Assembly: GCF_019112525.1 (NCBI RefSeq)
Contig: NZ_CP077800.1
Location: forward strand, 1,860,001 to 1,924,000
Direction: 5' to 3'
DNA: 64,000 nt
Source: Modestobacter sp. L9-4
GTDB lineage: Bacteria > Actinomycetota > Actinomycetes > Mycobacteriales > Geodermatophilaceae
Shown here: piece by piece, positions 49,906 through 60,629 of the stretch
Position numbering within the stretch: position 1 is the stretch's first letter
Layout: every line of letters begins with the position of its first letter
The notes under the pieces: generated by a model
Databases searched by the model: none
What the model was told of the DNA's origin: nothing
Seen by the model: the letters and a program-made list of their open reading frames with translations, nothing else
Made by a program: the position numbers and the translations under genes

Positions 49906-51075
49906 GTGACCTCACCCCACCTGCTCCAGCCCCTGACCCTGCGCGGGGTCACCCTCCCCAACCGCCTCGCGGTCGCCCCGATGTGCCAGTACTGCGTGAC
50001 CGACGGGGTGGTGGGCGACTACCACCTCGTGCACCTGGGCCGGTTCGCCCTCGGTGGCTTCGGCCTGGTGATGGTGGAGGCGACCGGCGTGACCGCCGAC
50101 GGGCGGATCAGCCCCGGGGACGTCGGGCTGTGGACCGACGAGCAGGTCCCCGGCCTGGCCCGGGTCGCCGCCTTCCTGACCGCGCACGGCAGCGTGCCGG
50201 CGATCCAGCTGGCGCACGCCGGCGGCAAGGCGAACACGCTGCGCCCCTGGGACGGGTCGGGGCAGGTCACCCCCGGGACCGCCCGGCCCGGCGACGAGCC
50301 GTGGACGCCGGTCGCCCCCAGCGCCGTCCCGATGGGCGAGGGCTGGAGCGCACCGCGCCCGCTCGCCGTCGAGGAGCTGGCCGACGTGCGCGACGCGTTC
50401 GTCGCCGCGGCCCGGCGCGCGCTGGCCGCCGGGTTCCAGGTGGCCGAGGTGCACGCCGCCCACGGCTACCTGCTCAACCAGTTCCTCTCCCCGCTCACCA
50501 ACCGCCGTGATGACGAGTACGGCGGCTCGCTGGAGAACCGGATGCGCTTCCCGCTGGAGGTCGTGGCCGCTGTCCGCGCCGTGTGGCCGGAGGACCTGCC
50601 GCTCCTCGTCCGCGTCTCCGCCGTCGACGCCACGACCGAGGGGACGACACTGGAGGACACCATCGCCTTCGCCCGGCAGCTCCGAGCGCTGGGCGTGGAC
50701 GCGATCGACGTCTCCGGCGGCGGCATCGGCGGCGGGTGGGAGCACCCGATCGGCTACGGCTACCAGGTGCCCTTCGCCGCCGCGATCCGCGAGCAGGCCG
50801 GCATCCCCACGATGGCGGTCGGGCTGGTCGTCGACCCCGAGCAGGCCGAGGCCGTCGTCGCCACCGGCCAGGCCGACCTGGTCGCCGTCGCCCGCGAGGC
50901 GCAGGACGACCCGAACTTCGCCCTGCACGCGGCCCGGGCGCTGACCGGCCGGTACGACACCTACCCCGTGCAGGCCGGTCCGCGGCTGGCCTCCCGCGAG
51001 CGGCTGATCGAGCGACTCGGCCCGTGGACCGGCCCCGACCCGGTGCGCGTCGAGCAGCCCGCCGCGCAGGCCTGA
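49906..51075 (+). CDS. Old yellow enzyme family NADH:flavin oxidoreductase (YqjM-like)
   Basis: 389 residues from GTG 49906. TLPNRLAVAPMCQYC near residue 20 holds the FMN-tuning Cys typical of the YqjM/thermophilic-like class. AIQLAHAGGKA near 100, EVHAAHGYLLNQFLSPLTNRRDDEYGGSLENRMRF near 185 and AVARE near 325 complete the family pattern. It reduces activated C=C bonds of enones, quinones or nitro compounds with NAD(P)H. The physiological substrate is unknown; such enzymes often serve in redox stress. Confidence 0.92.
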   Translation: MTSPHLLQPLTLRGVTLPNRLAVAPMCQYCVTDGVVGDYHLVHLGRFALGGFGLVMVEATGVTADGRISPGDVGLWTDEQVPGLARVAAFLTAHGSVPAIQLAHAGGKANTLRPWDGSGQVTPGTARPGDEPWTPVAPSAVPMGEGWSAPRPLAVEELADVRDAFVAAARRALAAGFQVAEVHAAHGYLLNQFLSPLTNRRDDEYGGSLENRMRFPLEVVAAVRAVWPEDLPLLVRVSAVDATTEGTTLEDTIAFARQLRALGVDAIDVSGGGIGGGWEHPIGYGYQVPFAAAIREQAGIPTMAVGLVVDPEQAEAVVATGQADLVAVAREAQDDPNFALHAARALTGRYDTYPVQAGPRLASRERLIERLGPWTGPDPVRVEQPAAQA

Positions 51076-51081
51076 CCACCG

Positions 51082-51125
51082 CACCGACCGTCCAGCCGTG
51101 CCGAGAGGCTGCTGGACGGTCGGTG
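51082..51125. terminator. Terminator after the old yellow enzyme gene
   Basis: A perfect 15-bp stem, CACCGACCGTCCAGC at 51082-51096 and its complement at 51111-51125, with a 14-nt loop. It also lies 8 bases from the original stop of the convergent broken SRPBCC gene. Confidence 0.75.
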
Positions 51126-51132
51126 GGCCGGC

Positions 51133-51624
51133 TCATCCCCCTCCGTACGCCGGGCCTGTCGCGGCGAGGAAGTCCTCCCACGGTGGCGGCGGCGGCGCAC
51201 CGGTGACCTCGGCGTCCAGCTTGTCGAGGTACCAGTGCTAGCCGAGGGCGTACTCGGCCACGTCGGTGCCGGCCGGGAAGAGCTGGGTGAACGTCAGCAC
51301 CGTCTCCCTACCCTCGGAGTCCAGGTCGAGATCCACCCGCCAGCCGGCCTCGGTGTCCCACTCGACCACCAGCCGGACCGGGGCGGCGCATGCGACCACC
51401 CGCAGTCGCTCCCCCGCAGGCTCGTCCTCGTGCGTCATGGTGAAGACGCCGGTGCCGCCGGGTTCCCGGAGCCCGTCGTAGGTGCCGATCCAGCGGGCCA
51501 GCCGGTCGGGCTCGGTGAGCGCGGCCCAGACGTCGTCGACCGGGCGCGGCCACCGGCGCCGGAACCGCAGCCGCACCCCCTCGGCCAGCACGTCGACCTC
51601 GCCCGTCCGCTCGTCGCCTGTCAT
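51133..51624 (-). pseudogene. SRPBCC (AHSA1-like) gene interrupted by an in-frame TAG
   Basis: From ATG 51624 the frame runs through an SRPBCC fold (LRFRRRWPRPVDDVWAALTEPDRLARWIGTYDG) to a TAG at 51238-51240, giving 128 residues. Beyond the TAG the same frame stays open for another 34 codons (HWYLDKLDAEVTGAPPPPPWEDF..., ending TGA at 51133) and matches the usual end of this family, where a Gly-Trp-x-x-Tyr-Leu-Asp-x-Leu motif closes the fold. The TAG falls where Trp is expected, so a TGG to TAG change is the simplest reading. The truncated protein would lack the long C-terminal helix. Stop readthrough cannot be excluded. Confidence 0.82.
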
Positions 51625-51705
51625 CGCCGTCCTCCTGTGTCGGGGGGCCAGCCTGGCCGTCGGCGGCGCGGTTCGCCAGGGGCCGCTGCGGGCAACCTCC
51701 CGGCC

Positions 51706-51924
51706 ATGACCGTCACCGACCCCGACACCCCGGACCCGCTGAACGACCCCCGCACCCTGCAGGCCGATCCCGGCGCGCTCGGCCAGGGCGAGGACCTCGC
51801 CTCCACCGAGGACGACGAGGTCTCGACCGGCGAGGACGAGCTGGCCGCCGACGGGCTGCCCACCTCGCGGACCGAGGCCGACGAGGCCGGCGGCGGCGAC
51901 GTCACCGGCGGGTCGGCCGGTTGA
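51706..51924 (+). CDS. Small acidic protein, hypothetical
   Basis: 72 residues, rich in Asp, Glu, Thr and Gly (MTVTDPDTPDPLNDPRTLQA...), probably disordered, with no aromatic residues. A loose ribosome-binding site (GGGCAACC) precedes the ATG. No family recognised. It is the fourth small acidic protein in this window. Confidence 0.6.
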   Translation: MTVTDPDTPDPLNDPRTLQADPGALGQGEDLASTEDDEVSTGEDELAADGLPTSRTEADEAGGGDVTGGSAG

Positions 51925-52002
51925 CCGGGCCGGCCCCGAGCGCCGACCGGGGCTGATCCGGGCCGCCGCGCTGCAGGACGGGGGGCGGAGCACGATGGCC
52001 CG

Positions 52003-52965
52003 GTGATCTCGACCGCCCTCACCCGCTGGTTCGACCTCGACGCGCCGGTCTTCGGCGCCCCGATGGCCGGGGTGGCCGGTGGCGAGCTGGCCCGCGCCGT
52101 CTCCCTGGGCGGTGGGCTGGGCATGATCGGCGTCGGCGCGGACACCGACCCGGCCTGGGTCGTCGAGCAGGGCCGGCTGCCCGCCGAGGCCGACGTCTCG
52201 CACGGGGTCGGGCTGATGGCCTGGGTGCTGGCGGACCGGCCGGAGCTGCTGGCCGCCGCGATCGCCACCGAGCCGGTGCTCGTCTCGGTCTCCTTCGGCG
52301 ACCCGGGCCCCTTCGTGGGCCCGCTGCACGACGCCGGGATCGCCGTGGCGACGGCGGTCAACTCCCGGGCCGACCTGGACCGGGCCCTGGAGGCCGGCGC
52401 CGACGTGATCGTCGCGCAGGGCACCGAGGCCGGCGGGCACACCGGGCAGCGGTCGACCCTGCCGCTGCTGCAGGAGGTCCTGGCCACCACCGACCGGCCG
52501 GTGCTGGCCGCCGGCGGCGTGGCCACCGGCGCGGGGCTGGCCGCGGTCCTGGTCGCCGGAGCCGCGGGCGGCTGGATCGGCACGCCCTTCCTCGCCAGCC
52601 CCGAGGCGCTCACCAGCCCGGCGGTGCGGGCGCGCGTGCAGGAAGCGACCGGCGACGAGACCGTGCTGACCAGTGCGTTCGACATCGCCCAGGAGCTGGG
52701 CTGGCCGGCCCGCTGGCCCGGCCGCGCCCTGGTCAACGAGTTCACCGAGACCTGGCACGGCCGGGAGGCCGAGCTGCGCGGCGACACCGCGGCCACCGAG
52801 CAGGTACGCCGCGCCCGCGCCGAGGGCGACCTGGCGCACGCGCCGGTCTACGCCGGGGAGTCCGTCGGCCTGCTCACCACCGAGCGTCCCGCCGCTGACG
52901 TCGTCCGCTCACTCGTGGCCGACGCCGAGAAGGCGCTGCAGCGCGCCGCCCGCCTGGTGCGCTAG
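52003..52965 (+). CDS. Nitronate monooxygenase
   Basis: 320 residues from GTG 52003. The FMN-binding TIM barrel of the 2-nitropropane dioxygenase family is clear: APMAGVAGGELARAVSLGGGLGMIGVG near residue 20, VIVAQGTEAGGHTGQRSTLPLLQEVL near 140, VLAAGGVATGAGLAAVLVAGAAGGWIGTPFLASPEA near 170. It oxidises alkyl nitronates such as propionate 3-nitronate, giving protection from natural nitro toxins. Its stop overlaps the stop of the convergent DsbA-like gene. Confidence 0.92.
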   Translation: MISTALTRWFDLDAPVFGAPMAGVAGGELARAVSLGGGLGMIGVGADTDPAWVVEQGRLPAEADVSHGVGLMAWVLADRPELLAAAIATEPVLVSVSFGDPGPFVGPLHDAGIAVATAVNSRADLDRALEAGADVIVAQGTEAGGHTGQRSTLPLLQEVLATTDRPVLAAGGVATGAGLAAVLVAGAAGGWIGTPFLASPEALTSPAVRARVQEATGDETVLTSAFDIAQELGWPARWPGRALVNEFTETWHGREAELRGDTAATEQVRRARAEGDLAHAPVYAGESVGLLTTERPAADVVRSLVADAEKALQRAARLVR

Positions 52966-53654
52966 ATCGAGCAGCTGCCGTCGTCGCAGCCCTCGGCGGC
53001 GGGGACGGTGACCAGCGGGTGGCTGTCGGACCAGGCGCGCTCGAGCAGCTGCAGCAGCGTCTCGGCCGGCTGGGCGCCGGCGGCGCCGTAGGCGCGGTCG
53101 ACGACGAAGAACGGGACGCCGGTCGCGCCGAGGGCGCGGGCGGTATCGATGTCCTCGCGGACGGCGGGCAGGAACCGGCGGTCGGCGAGCGCGGCCCGCG
53201 CCTCGGTCTCCTCGACGCCCACCTCGACCGCCAGCGCGACGAGGGAGTCGACGTCGAACACCGAGCGCTGCTCCTCGAAGTGGGCGTGCAGCAGCCGCTC
53301 CTTCATCGCCCCGCCGAGGCCGTGCTCGGCGGCCAGGTGGATCAGCTCGTGGGCGCGCAAGGTGTTGCCGCTGATGCCCTCGGCGAGGTGGTACTCCAGC
53401 CCCTCACCGGCGGCGATGTCCTCGACGCGCTGCTGCATCGCGGCCATCTCGGCCACCGGCTTGCCGTACTTGGCGGCCAGCGCCGGCAGGGTGGGCTCGG
53501 TGTGGCCCTCGGGGATGCTCGGGTCCAGCTGGAAGGACCGCCAGACGACCTCGACCTGGTCGGCGTGCGGGAAGCGGGAGAGCGCCGTCTCCAGCTTGCG
53601 CTTGCCGATGTAGCACCACGGGCACACGACGTCGGACCACACCTCGACCTGCAT
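52962..53654 (-). CDS. FrnE-like DsbA family oxidoreductase
   Basis: 230 residues from ATG 53654. The thioredoxin-fold active site is VEVWSDVVCPWCYIGKRKLETAL near residue 8 (CPWC), the cis-Pro region is LGATGVPFFVVDRAYGAAGAQPAETLLQLL near 180. It ends in a CDDGSC motif, a second Cys pair seen in some FrnE-like proteins. Cytoplasmic, because no signal peptide is present. It may handle thiol stress or isomerise disulfides of small molecules. Confidence 0.9.
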   Translation of the reverse strand: MQVEVWSDVVCPWCYIGKRKLETALSRFPHADQVEVVWRSFQLDPSIPEGHTEPTLPALAAKYGKPVAEMAAMQQRVEDIAAGEGLEYHLAEGISGNTLRAHELIHLAAEHGLGGAMKERLLHAHFEEQRSVFDVDSLVALAVEVGVEETEARAALADRRFLPAVREDIDTARALGATGVPFFVVDRAYGAAGAQPAETLLQLLERAWSDSHPLVTVPAAEGCDDGSCSI

Positions 53655-53684
53655 GAACCGCCTCAACCGCGGGGAGGGGCCAGC

Positions 53685-54716
53685 TCATTCCCCGGCCTCG
53701 GGGGCCCGCACCTGGGCTCGGCCGTTGCCGGGCGTCGGGTCCAGGAACACGTACTTCACGCCCGAGTGGCGGGCGACCAGCCGGCGCTCGGCCTCGTCGG
53801 AGGCCTGCTCGATGTCGGCGACCGACGCGCGGTCGTTGAAGTCGACCTTCGCCGCGACCAGCAGCTGGCCCGGGCCGATCACGGTGGTGAGCAGGAACGG
53901 GACGTCGTCGATCTGGTCCATGGCGGCCAGCTCGTCCTTGAGCTCCTGCTGGGTGGTGCCGGGGACGGCCTGGCCGATGAGCAGCGAGACGTTGGCCCGC
54001 GCCAGCGAGCCCGCGACGGCGATGAGCAGGACGCCGATGAGGATCGCGCAGATGCCGTCCCACAGCGGGTCGCCGGTCACCTGCTCCAGGAACAGGCCCA
54101 GGGCGGCCAGGACCAGGCCCACCAGCGCGGCGCTGTCCTCGAAGGTGACCGCCTTGACCGTGGTGTCGGTGGTGGTCGACAGGTACTGCCGCGGGCTGAT
54201 CCCGTGCTCCCTCGCCGCACCCCGCACCTGGCGGACCGCCTTGATGAGCGAGCTGCCCTCCAGCACGAAGGAGATCGCCAGGATGACGTAGGAGATGGTC
54301 GGCGACCCGGCCTCCTCGCCCTTCCGGATCGTCTCCACGCCCTGGTAGATCGAGAAGCCCGCACCCACGCCGAAGGTGCACAGCGCGGCGAGGAAGGCCC
54401 AGAAGTAGGTGGCCCGGCCGTAGCCGAACGGGTGCTGGGCGTCGGGTGCCCGGTTGCCGCGCTTGAGCGCGATGAACAGCAGCACCTCGGTGATCGTGTC
54501 GGCGAAGGAGTGCGCCGCCTCGCTCATCATCGCCGAGGAGTGGCTGATCAGACCGCCGACCAGCTTGGCGACCGCGATGGCCAGGTTCGCCGCCCCAGCC
54601 ACGATCACCGTCCCGGTGGACTCGCCCCCGCCCTTCTCAGCGCCCTTCTCGGCACCCTCCCCGGACTGCGCCTCCTTCACGAGGGCGTGTTCGGTGGTCG
54701 GAGCCGGTTGCGTCAT
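53685..54716 (-). CDS. Cation diffusion facilitator transporter
   Basis: 343 residues with six predicted helices. A charged, disordered N-terminus leads to TVIVAGAANLAIAVAKLVGGLISHSSAMMSEAAHSFADTITEVLLF, with the HxxxD motif HSFAD of the first half-site near residue 72. The paired half in TM5 reads TFEDSAALVGLVLAALG, where other CDF proteins have HxxxD, so the metal site is altered. A C-terminal cytoplasmic domain (DDVPFLLTTVIGPGQLLVAAKVDF) follows. It resembles the SLC30A9-like branch. Metal specificity is unclear. Confidence 0.88.
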   Translation of the reverse strand: MTQPAPTTEHALVKEAQSGEGAEKGAEKGGGESTGTVIVAGAANLAIAVAKLVGGLISHSSAMMSEAAHSFADTITEVLLFIALKRGNRAPDAQHPFGYGRATYFWAFLAALCTFGVGAGFSIYQGVETIRKGEEAGSPTISYVILAISFVLEGSSLIKAVRQVRGAAREHGISPRQYLSTTTDTTVKAVTFEDSAALVGLVLAALGLFLEQVTGDPLWDGICAILIGVLLIAVAGSLARANVSLLIGQAVPGTTQQELKDELAAMDQIDDVPFLLTTVIGPGQLLVAAKVDFNDRASVADIEQASDEAERRLVARHSGVKYVFLDPTPGNGRAQVRAPEAGE

Positions 54717-54761
54717 GCACCTGTGCGTTCCCCCGTCTGGTGCAGGGCAACCGCGTGCGGG

Positions 54762-55190
54762 TCAGCCGACGGGCTGCAGCTCCTGCGCCTCGGGCCGGGC
54801 GGTGACCGGACGGCACGCGTCCTCCGACGCGCCGGGACCCCCGGGCACGTACTGCTCGCCGATCCGGATGATCTCGGCCAGCCGCTCGCGGGCCGCGGTG
54901 AGCTCGGCGATCTGCCGGTCGATGCCGTCGCGCTGCTCGGTCAGCCGGGCGAGCATGGCCGGGGTGGCGACCCCGGTGTGCACGCACGGCAGCACCTCCA
55001 GGACGTCCTTGCTGGTCAGCCCGGCGGCGTAGAGCTGTTGCACGAACCGGACCCGGCCCACGGCGCTCTCGGGGTAGCGGCGCTGCCCGCTCGGGGTGCG
55101 CTCGGCCTCCAGCAGCCCCTGCTCCTCGTAGTAGCGCAGCGCCCGCACGCTCACGCCGGCCGCGGCAGCGACCTCACCGATGCGCAGCAC
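54762..55190 (-). CDS. MerR family regulator
   Basis: 142 residues from GTG 55190. The MerR winged helix is VLRIGEVAAAAGVSVRALRYYEEQGLLEAERTPSGQRRYPESAVGRVRFVQQLYAAGLTSKDVLEVLPCV, followed by the coiled-coil dimer helix (AMLARLTEQRDGIDRQIAELTAARERLAEIIRIG). Cys residues are in LEVLPCVHTG and EDACRPV. It most likely controls the divergent SDR gene, whose promoter holds a MerR-type palindrome between overlong-spaced -35 and -10 boxes. Inducer unknown. Confidence 0.9.
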   Translation of the reverse strand: MLRIGEVAAAAGVSVRALRYYEEQGLLEAERTPSGQRRYPESAVGRVRFVQQLYAAGLTSKDVLEVLPCVHTGVATPAMLARLTEQRDGIDRQIAELTAARERLAEIIRIGEQYVPGGPGASEDACRPVTARPEAQELQPVG

Positions 55191-55219
55191 CGGACCTCCT
55201 CGGGTGGTCGGCCTCACAC

Positions 55220-55251
55220 TTGACCCTGACGTCAACGTCAGGTCCTAGCGT
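55220..55251 (+). promoter_or_regulatory. MerR-type promoter/operator
   Basis: TTGACC at 55220-55225 and TAGCGT at 55246-55251, a spacer of 20 bp (19 if the -10 is read as CTAGCG). Within the spacer is the perfect palindrome CCTGACGTCAACGTCAGG (55225-55242). Overlong spacing with a centred dyad is the standard MerR arrangement, in which the regulator twists the promoter to activate it. Confidence 0.85.
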
Positions 55252-55286
55252 CCAGGAGAGCACATCCCGATCGCAAGGAGAAGACC

Positions 55287-55988
55287 ATGGACATCACCGG
55301 ATCCGTCGCCCTCGTCACCGGCGCGAACCGCGGCCTCGGCCGCCAGTTCGCCCAGCAGCTGCTCGAGCGCGGCGCCAGCAAGGTCTACGCGACCTCCCGC
55401 CGACCCGAGCTGATCGACGTCCCCGGCGTCGAGGTGCTGCGGCTGGACGTCACCGACCCGGAGTCGGTCGAGGCGGCGGCCGCGGCCGCCGGCGACGTGA
55501 GCCTGGTGGTCAACAACGCCGGGATCAGCACCCGCGCGAACCTGGTGACCGGCGACCTGGCCGACGTCCGGCGGGAGATGGACACGCACTTCTTCGGCAC
55601 GCTGGGCGTGGTCCGGGCGTTCGCCCCGGTGCTGGCCCGCAACGGCGGCGGCGGGATCGTCAACGTGCTCTCCGCGCTGTCCTGGTTCTCCGTCGACGGC
55701 GCGAACGCCTACGCCGCGGGCAAGGCGGCGGCGTGGAGCCTCACCAACGGCGTCCGGATCGAGCTCACCGGCCAGGGCACGCAGGTGACCGGGATCGTGC
55801 TGGGCGCGGCCGACACCGACATGATGGCCGGCTACGACGGCCCGATGACCTCCCCGGCCGACGTCGTCCGGACGGCGCTCGACGGCGTGCAGGCCGGCGA
55901 CTGGGAGGTCCTGGTCGACGACTGGAGCCGGGGCGTCAAGGCCTCGCTCGCCCGCGACCCGCGCGAGTTCTACCGCCCGCGGGGCTGA
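55287..55988 (+). CDS. Short-chain dehydrogenase/reductase
   Basis: 233 residues. The NAD(P) motif is LVTGANRGLGRQFAQQLL near residue 10, NNAGIS near 82, catalytic Ser in LSALSWFSVDGANAYAAGKAAAW with the YxxxK motif (Tyr near 148). The AAGGAGAAG site precedes the ATG. Substrate unknown; its control by the divergent MerR regulator suggests it detoxifies a reactive carbonyl or drug-like inducer. Confidence 0.9.
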   Translation: MDITGSVALVTGANRGLGRQFAQQLLERGASKVYATSRRPELIDVPGVEVLRLDVTDPESVEAAAAAAGDVSLVVNNAGISTRANLVTGDLADVRREMDTHFFGTLGVVRAFAPVLARNGGGGIVNVLSALSWFSVDGANAYAAGKAAAWSLTNGVRIELTGQGTQVTGIVLGAADTDMMAGYDGPMTSPADVVRTALDGVQAGDWEVLVDDWSRGVKASLARDPREFYRPRG

Positions 55989-55994
55989 GCGCAG

Positions 55995-56025
55995 GCCCCC
56001 TCCCGGCACGACGCCGGGAGGGGGC
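55995..56025. terminator. Bidirectional terminator
   Basis: A perfect 13-bp stem, GCCCCCTCCCGGC at 55995-56007 and its complement at 56013-56025, loop ACGAC, between the convergent SDR and FKBP genes. Its GGCACGACGCC loop region is the same as in the terminator at 44661. Confidence 0.8.
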
Positions 56026-56034
56026 CCGCCGGGG

Positions 56035-56412
56035 TCAGCGGACGCCGACGAGGTCGACGACGAAGACCAGGGTGGCGCCGGGCTTGATGACGCCGCCGGC
56101 ACCGCGGTCGCCGTAGGCCTTGTGCGCGGGGATGGTGAGCCGGCGGCGGCCGCCGACCTTCATGCCGGCGATGCCCTCGTCCCAGCCCTGGATGACCATG
56201 CCGACGCCGAGGCGGAACTCCAGCGGGTCGCCGCGGTCCCAGGAGGCGTCGAACTGCTCGCCGCCGTCGTGGGTGACGCCGACGTAGTGGGCGCTCACCA
56301 GGCTGCCGGCGGTGGCCTCGGGGCCGTCACCCACGACCAGGTCCTCGATCACCAGCTCGCTGGGGGCCGGGCCGGAGGGCGGCTCGACGTCGGGGCGGGT
56401 CAGCTCTGCCAC
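56035..56412 (-). CDS. FKBP-type peptidyl-prolyl isomerase
   Basis: 125 residues from GTG 56412. The FKBP core is VSAHYVGVTHDGGEQFDASWDRGDPLEFRLGVGMVIQGWDEGIAGMKVGGRRRLTIPAHKAYGDRGAGGVIKPGATLVFVVDL, with all key pocket residues. No signal peptide, so it is a cytoplasmic folding catalyst. Monocistronic, with a terminator after it. Confidence 0.94.
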   Translation of the reverse strand: MAELTRPDVEPPSGPAPSELVIEDLVVGDGPEATAGSLVSAHYVGVTHDGGEQFDASWDRGDPLEFRLGVGMVIQGWDEGIAGMKVGGRRRLTIPAHKAYGDRGAGGVIKPGATLVFVVDLVGVR

Positions 56413-56618
56413 GGGGTGCTCCTGGGGGTCGGGCGCCGGGGTGGGCCCCGGCGGACTGCGCACCATCCAACCCGCCCCACGCCCGGCGCGGCGACCGGGC
56501 TCCCTTGCACACCCCGCGGCGGGTGCGACCGGTAGGTTCCGTCCGGGGCAGGTCGGGTGACCGCCCCGGTGCCGTGCCGCCCGCCCGCGGCCCGCGCCGG
56601 TCCCGACTGGAGGTGGAC

Positions 56619-59303
<2,685 letters not shown>

Positions 59304-59306
59304 GGC

Positions 59307-60572
59307 TCAGTCCACCGCGCAGGGCGGGGTGGCGGTGTGCCACTGCGTGCGCTGCTGGAACCACGCCCCGGCGTCCAGCAGCCGGTCCTCCCCGCCGACG
59401 GCCGCGGTGAGCTGTGCACCGACCGGCATCCCGGAGACGGGGTGGAAGCCCACGGGCAGGGCCAGCGTCGGGCCGGCGTGCAGCGACCAGGGCGCGGTCA
59501 GCAGCGCCAGCCGGCGGGTGAGGGCCAGCACCTCCTCGTCGGTGGACACCAGCGGGACGTCGACCGGCAGCGTCGGGCTGAGCAGCACGTCGACGGTGGT
59601 GAACACCTCCTCCAGCGCGCGCTGGAACTCCGCCCGGGCCTCCAGCGCCTCGGCCCGGTGGCCGTCGCTGAGCCCCTCGCCCACCCGCACCCGGGTCAGC
59701 GTCTCGGGCTGGAACAGCTCGGGGTGCGCCAGCCGCTCGACGTGCAGGTCGGCGACGTCGGCGTAGACCAGCGTGTAGAGCACGTCCAGCGCCGACCCCG
59801 TGCCGGGCACGCGCACCGGCACCAGCTCGGCCCCGCCGCCGGCGAACACCTGCGCGGCGGCGGCGACGACCGCGGCGACCCCGGGGTCCAGCGGGTGCGT
59901 CCAGGACTCGGGGACGCCGATCCGCACCGGCGGTGCGGGCGTCAGCTCACGCACCGGCCGCCCGGCCAGCACGGCGAACGCCCGGGCGACCAGCGGGACG
60001 TCGCGGGCGATCGGGCCCACGGTGTCGACCAGCTCGCAGACCGGGAAGGTGCCGGCGTCGGGCACCACGGAGACGCCCGGCCGCAGCCCGGTGACGCCGC
60101 AGGCGGCGGCCGGGACCCGCACCGAACCACCGGTGTCGGTGCCCAGCGCCAGGTCGACGAGCCCGGCGGCGACGGCGGCCGCGGAGCCGCTGCTGGAGCC
60201 CCCGGGCACGCGGTCGGCGTCCCAGGGGTTGCGCGCCGACCCGGCGAGGGAGTTCAGCCCGGTCAGGCCGAGGGCGAACTCGCTGAGGTTGAGCTTGGCC
60301 ACGACCTGCGCACCGGCGGCGGTGAGCCGCGAGACGACCTCCGCGTCGACGCCGGGCACCCGGTCGGCGAAGTACGCCGACCCGCAGGTGGTGCGCACCC
60401 CGGCGGTGTCGATGCTGTCCTTGAGGCCCACCCGGACCCCGGCCAGCGGACCGTCGGCGGCGTGCGGCAGCGGCGGGTCGATGACCGTGACGACGGCGTT
60501 GACCGCCGCCGTGACCTCGGCGGTGCGGCTCGCCCGGTCGCCGACGGGCGGGGCGGGGGTCTGCGCGGTCAC
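59307..60572 (-). CDS. Amidase signature enzyme
   Basis: 421 residues. The Ser-cisSer-Lys triad of the amidase signature family is visible: Lys in GVRVGLKDSIDTAGV near residue 50, cis-Ser in VPGGSSSGSAAAVAAGLVDLALGTDTGGSVRVPAAACG (GGSSSGSA near 125, nucleophile Ser in TDTGGSVR near 148). It hydrolyses amides, perhaps indole-acetamide, allophanate-like or nicotinamide-like; the substrate is not defined. It converges on the sensor kinase with only 3 bp between stops. Confidence 0.92.
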   Translation of the reverse strand: MTAQTPAPPVGDRASRTAEVTAAVNAVVTVIDPPLPHAADGPLAGVRVGLKDSIDTAGVRTTCGSAYFADRVPGVDAEVVSRLTAAGAQVVAKLNLSEFALGLTGLNSLAGSARNPWDADRVPGGSSSGSAAAVAAGLVDLALGTDTGGSVRVPAAACGVTGLRPGVSVVPDAGTFPVCELVDTVGPIARDVPLVARAFAVLAGRPVRELTPAPPVRIGVPESWTHPLDPGVAAVVAAAAQVFAGGGAELVPVRVPGTGSALDVLYTLVYADVADLHVERLAHPELFQPETLTRVRVGEGLSDGHRAEALEARAEFQRALEEVFTTVDVLLSPTLPVDVPLVSTDEEVLALTRRLALLTAPWSLHAGPTLALPVGFHPVSGMPVGAQLTAAVGGEDRLLDAGAWFQQRTQWHTATPPCAVD

Positions 60573-60629
60573 GGGCGGAGCCTGCCACCCGCCGTGGCCG
60601 CGCGGGAGGCAGGGAGCCCCCCGGCCTGG

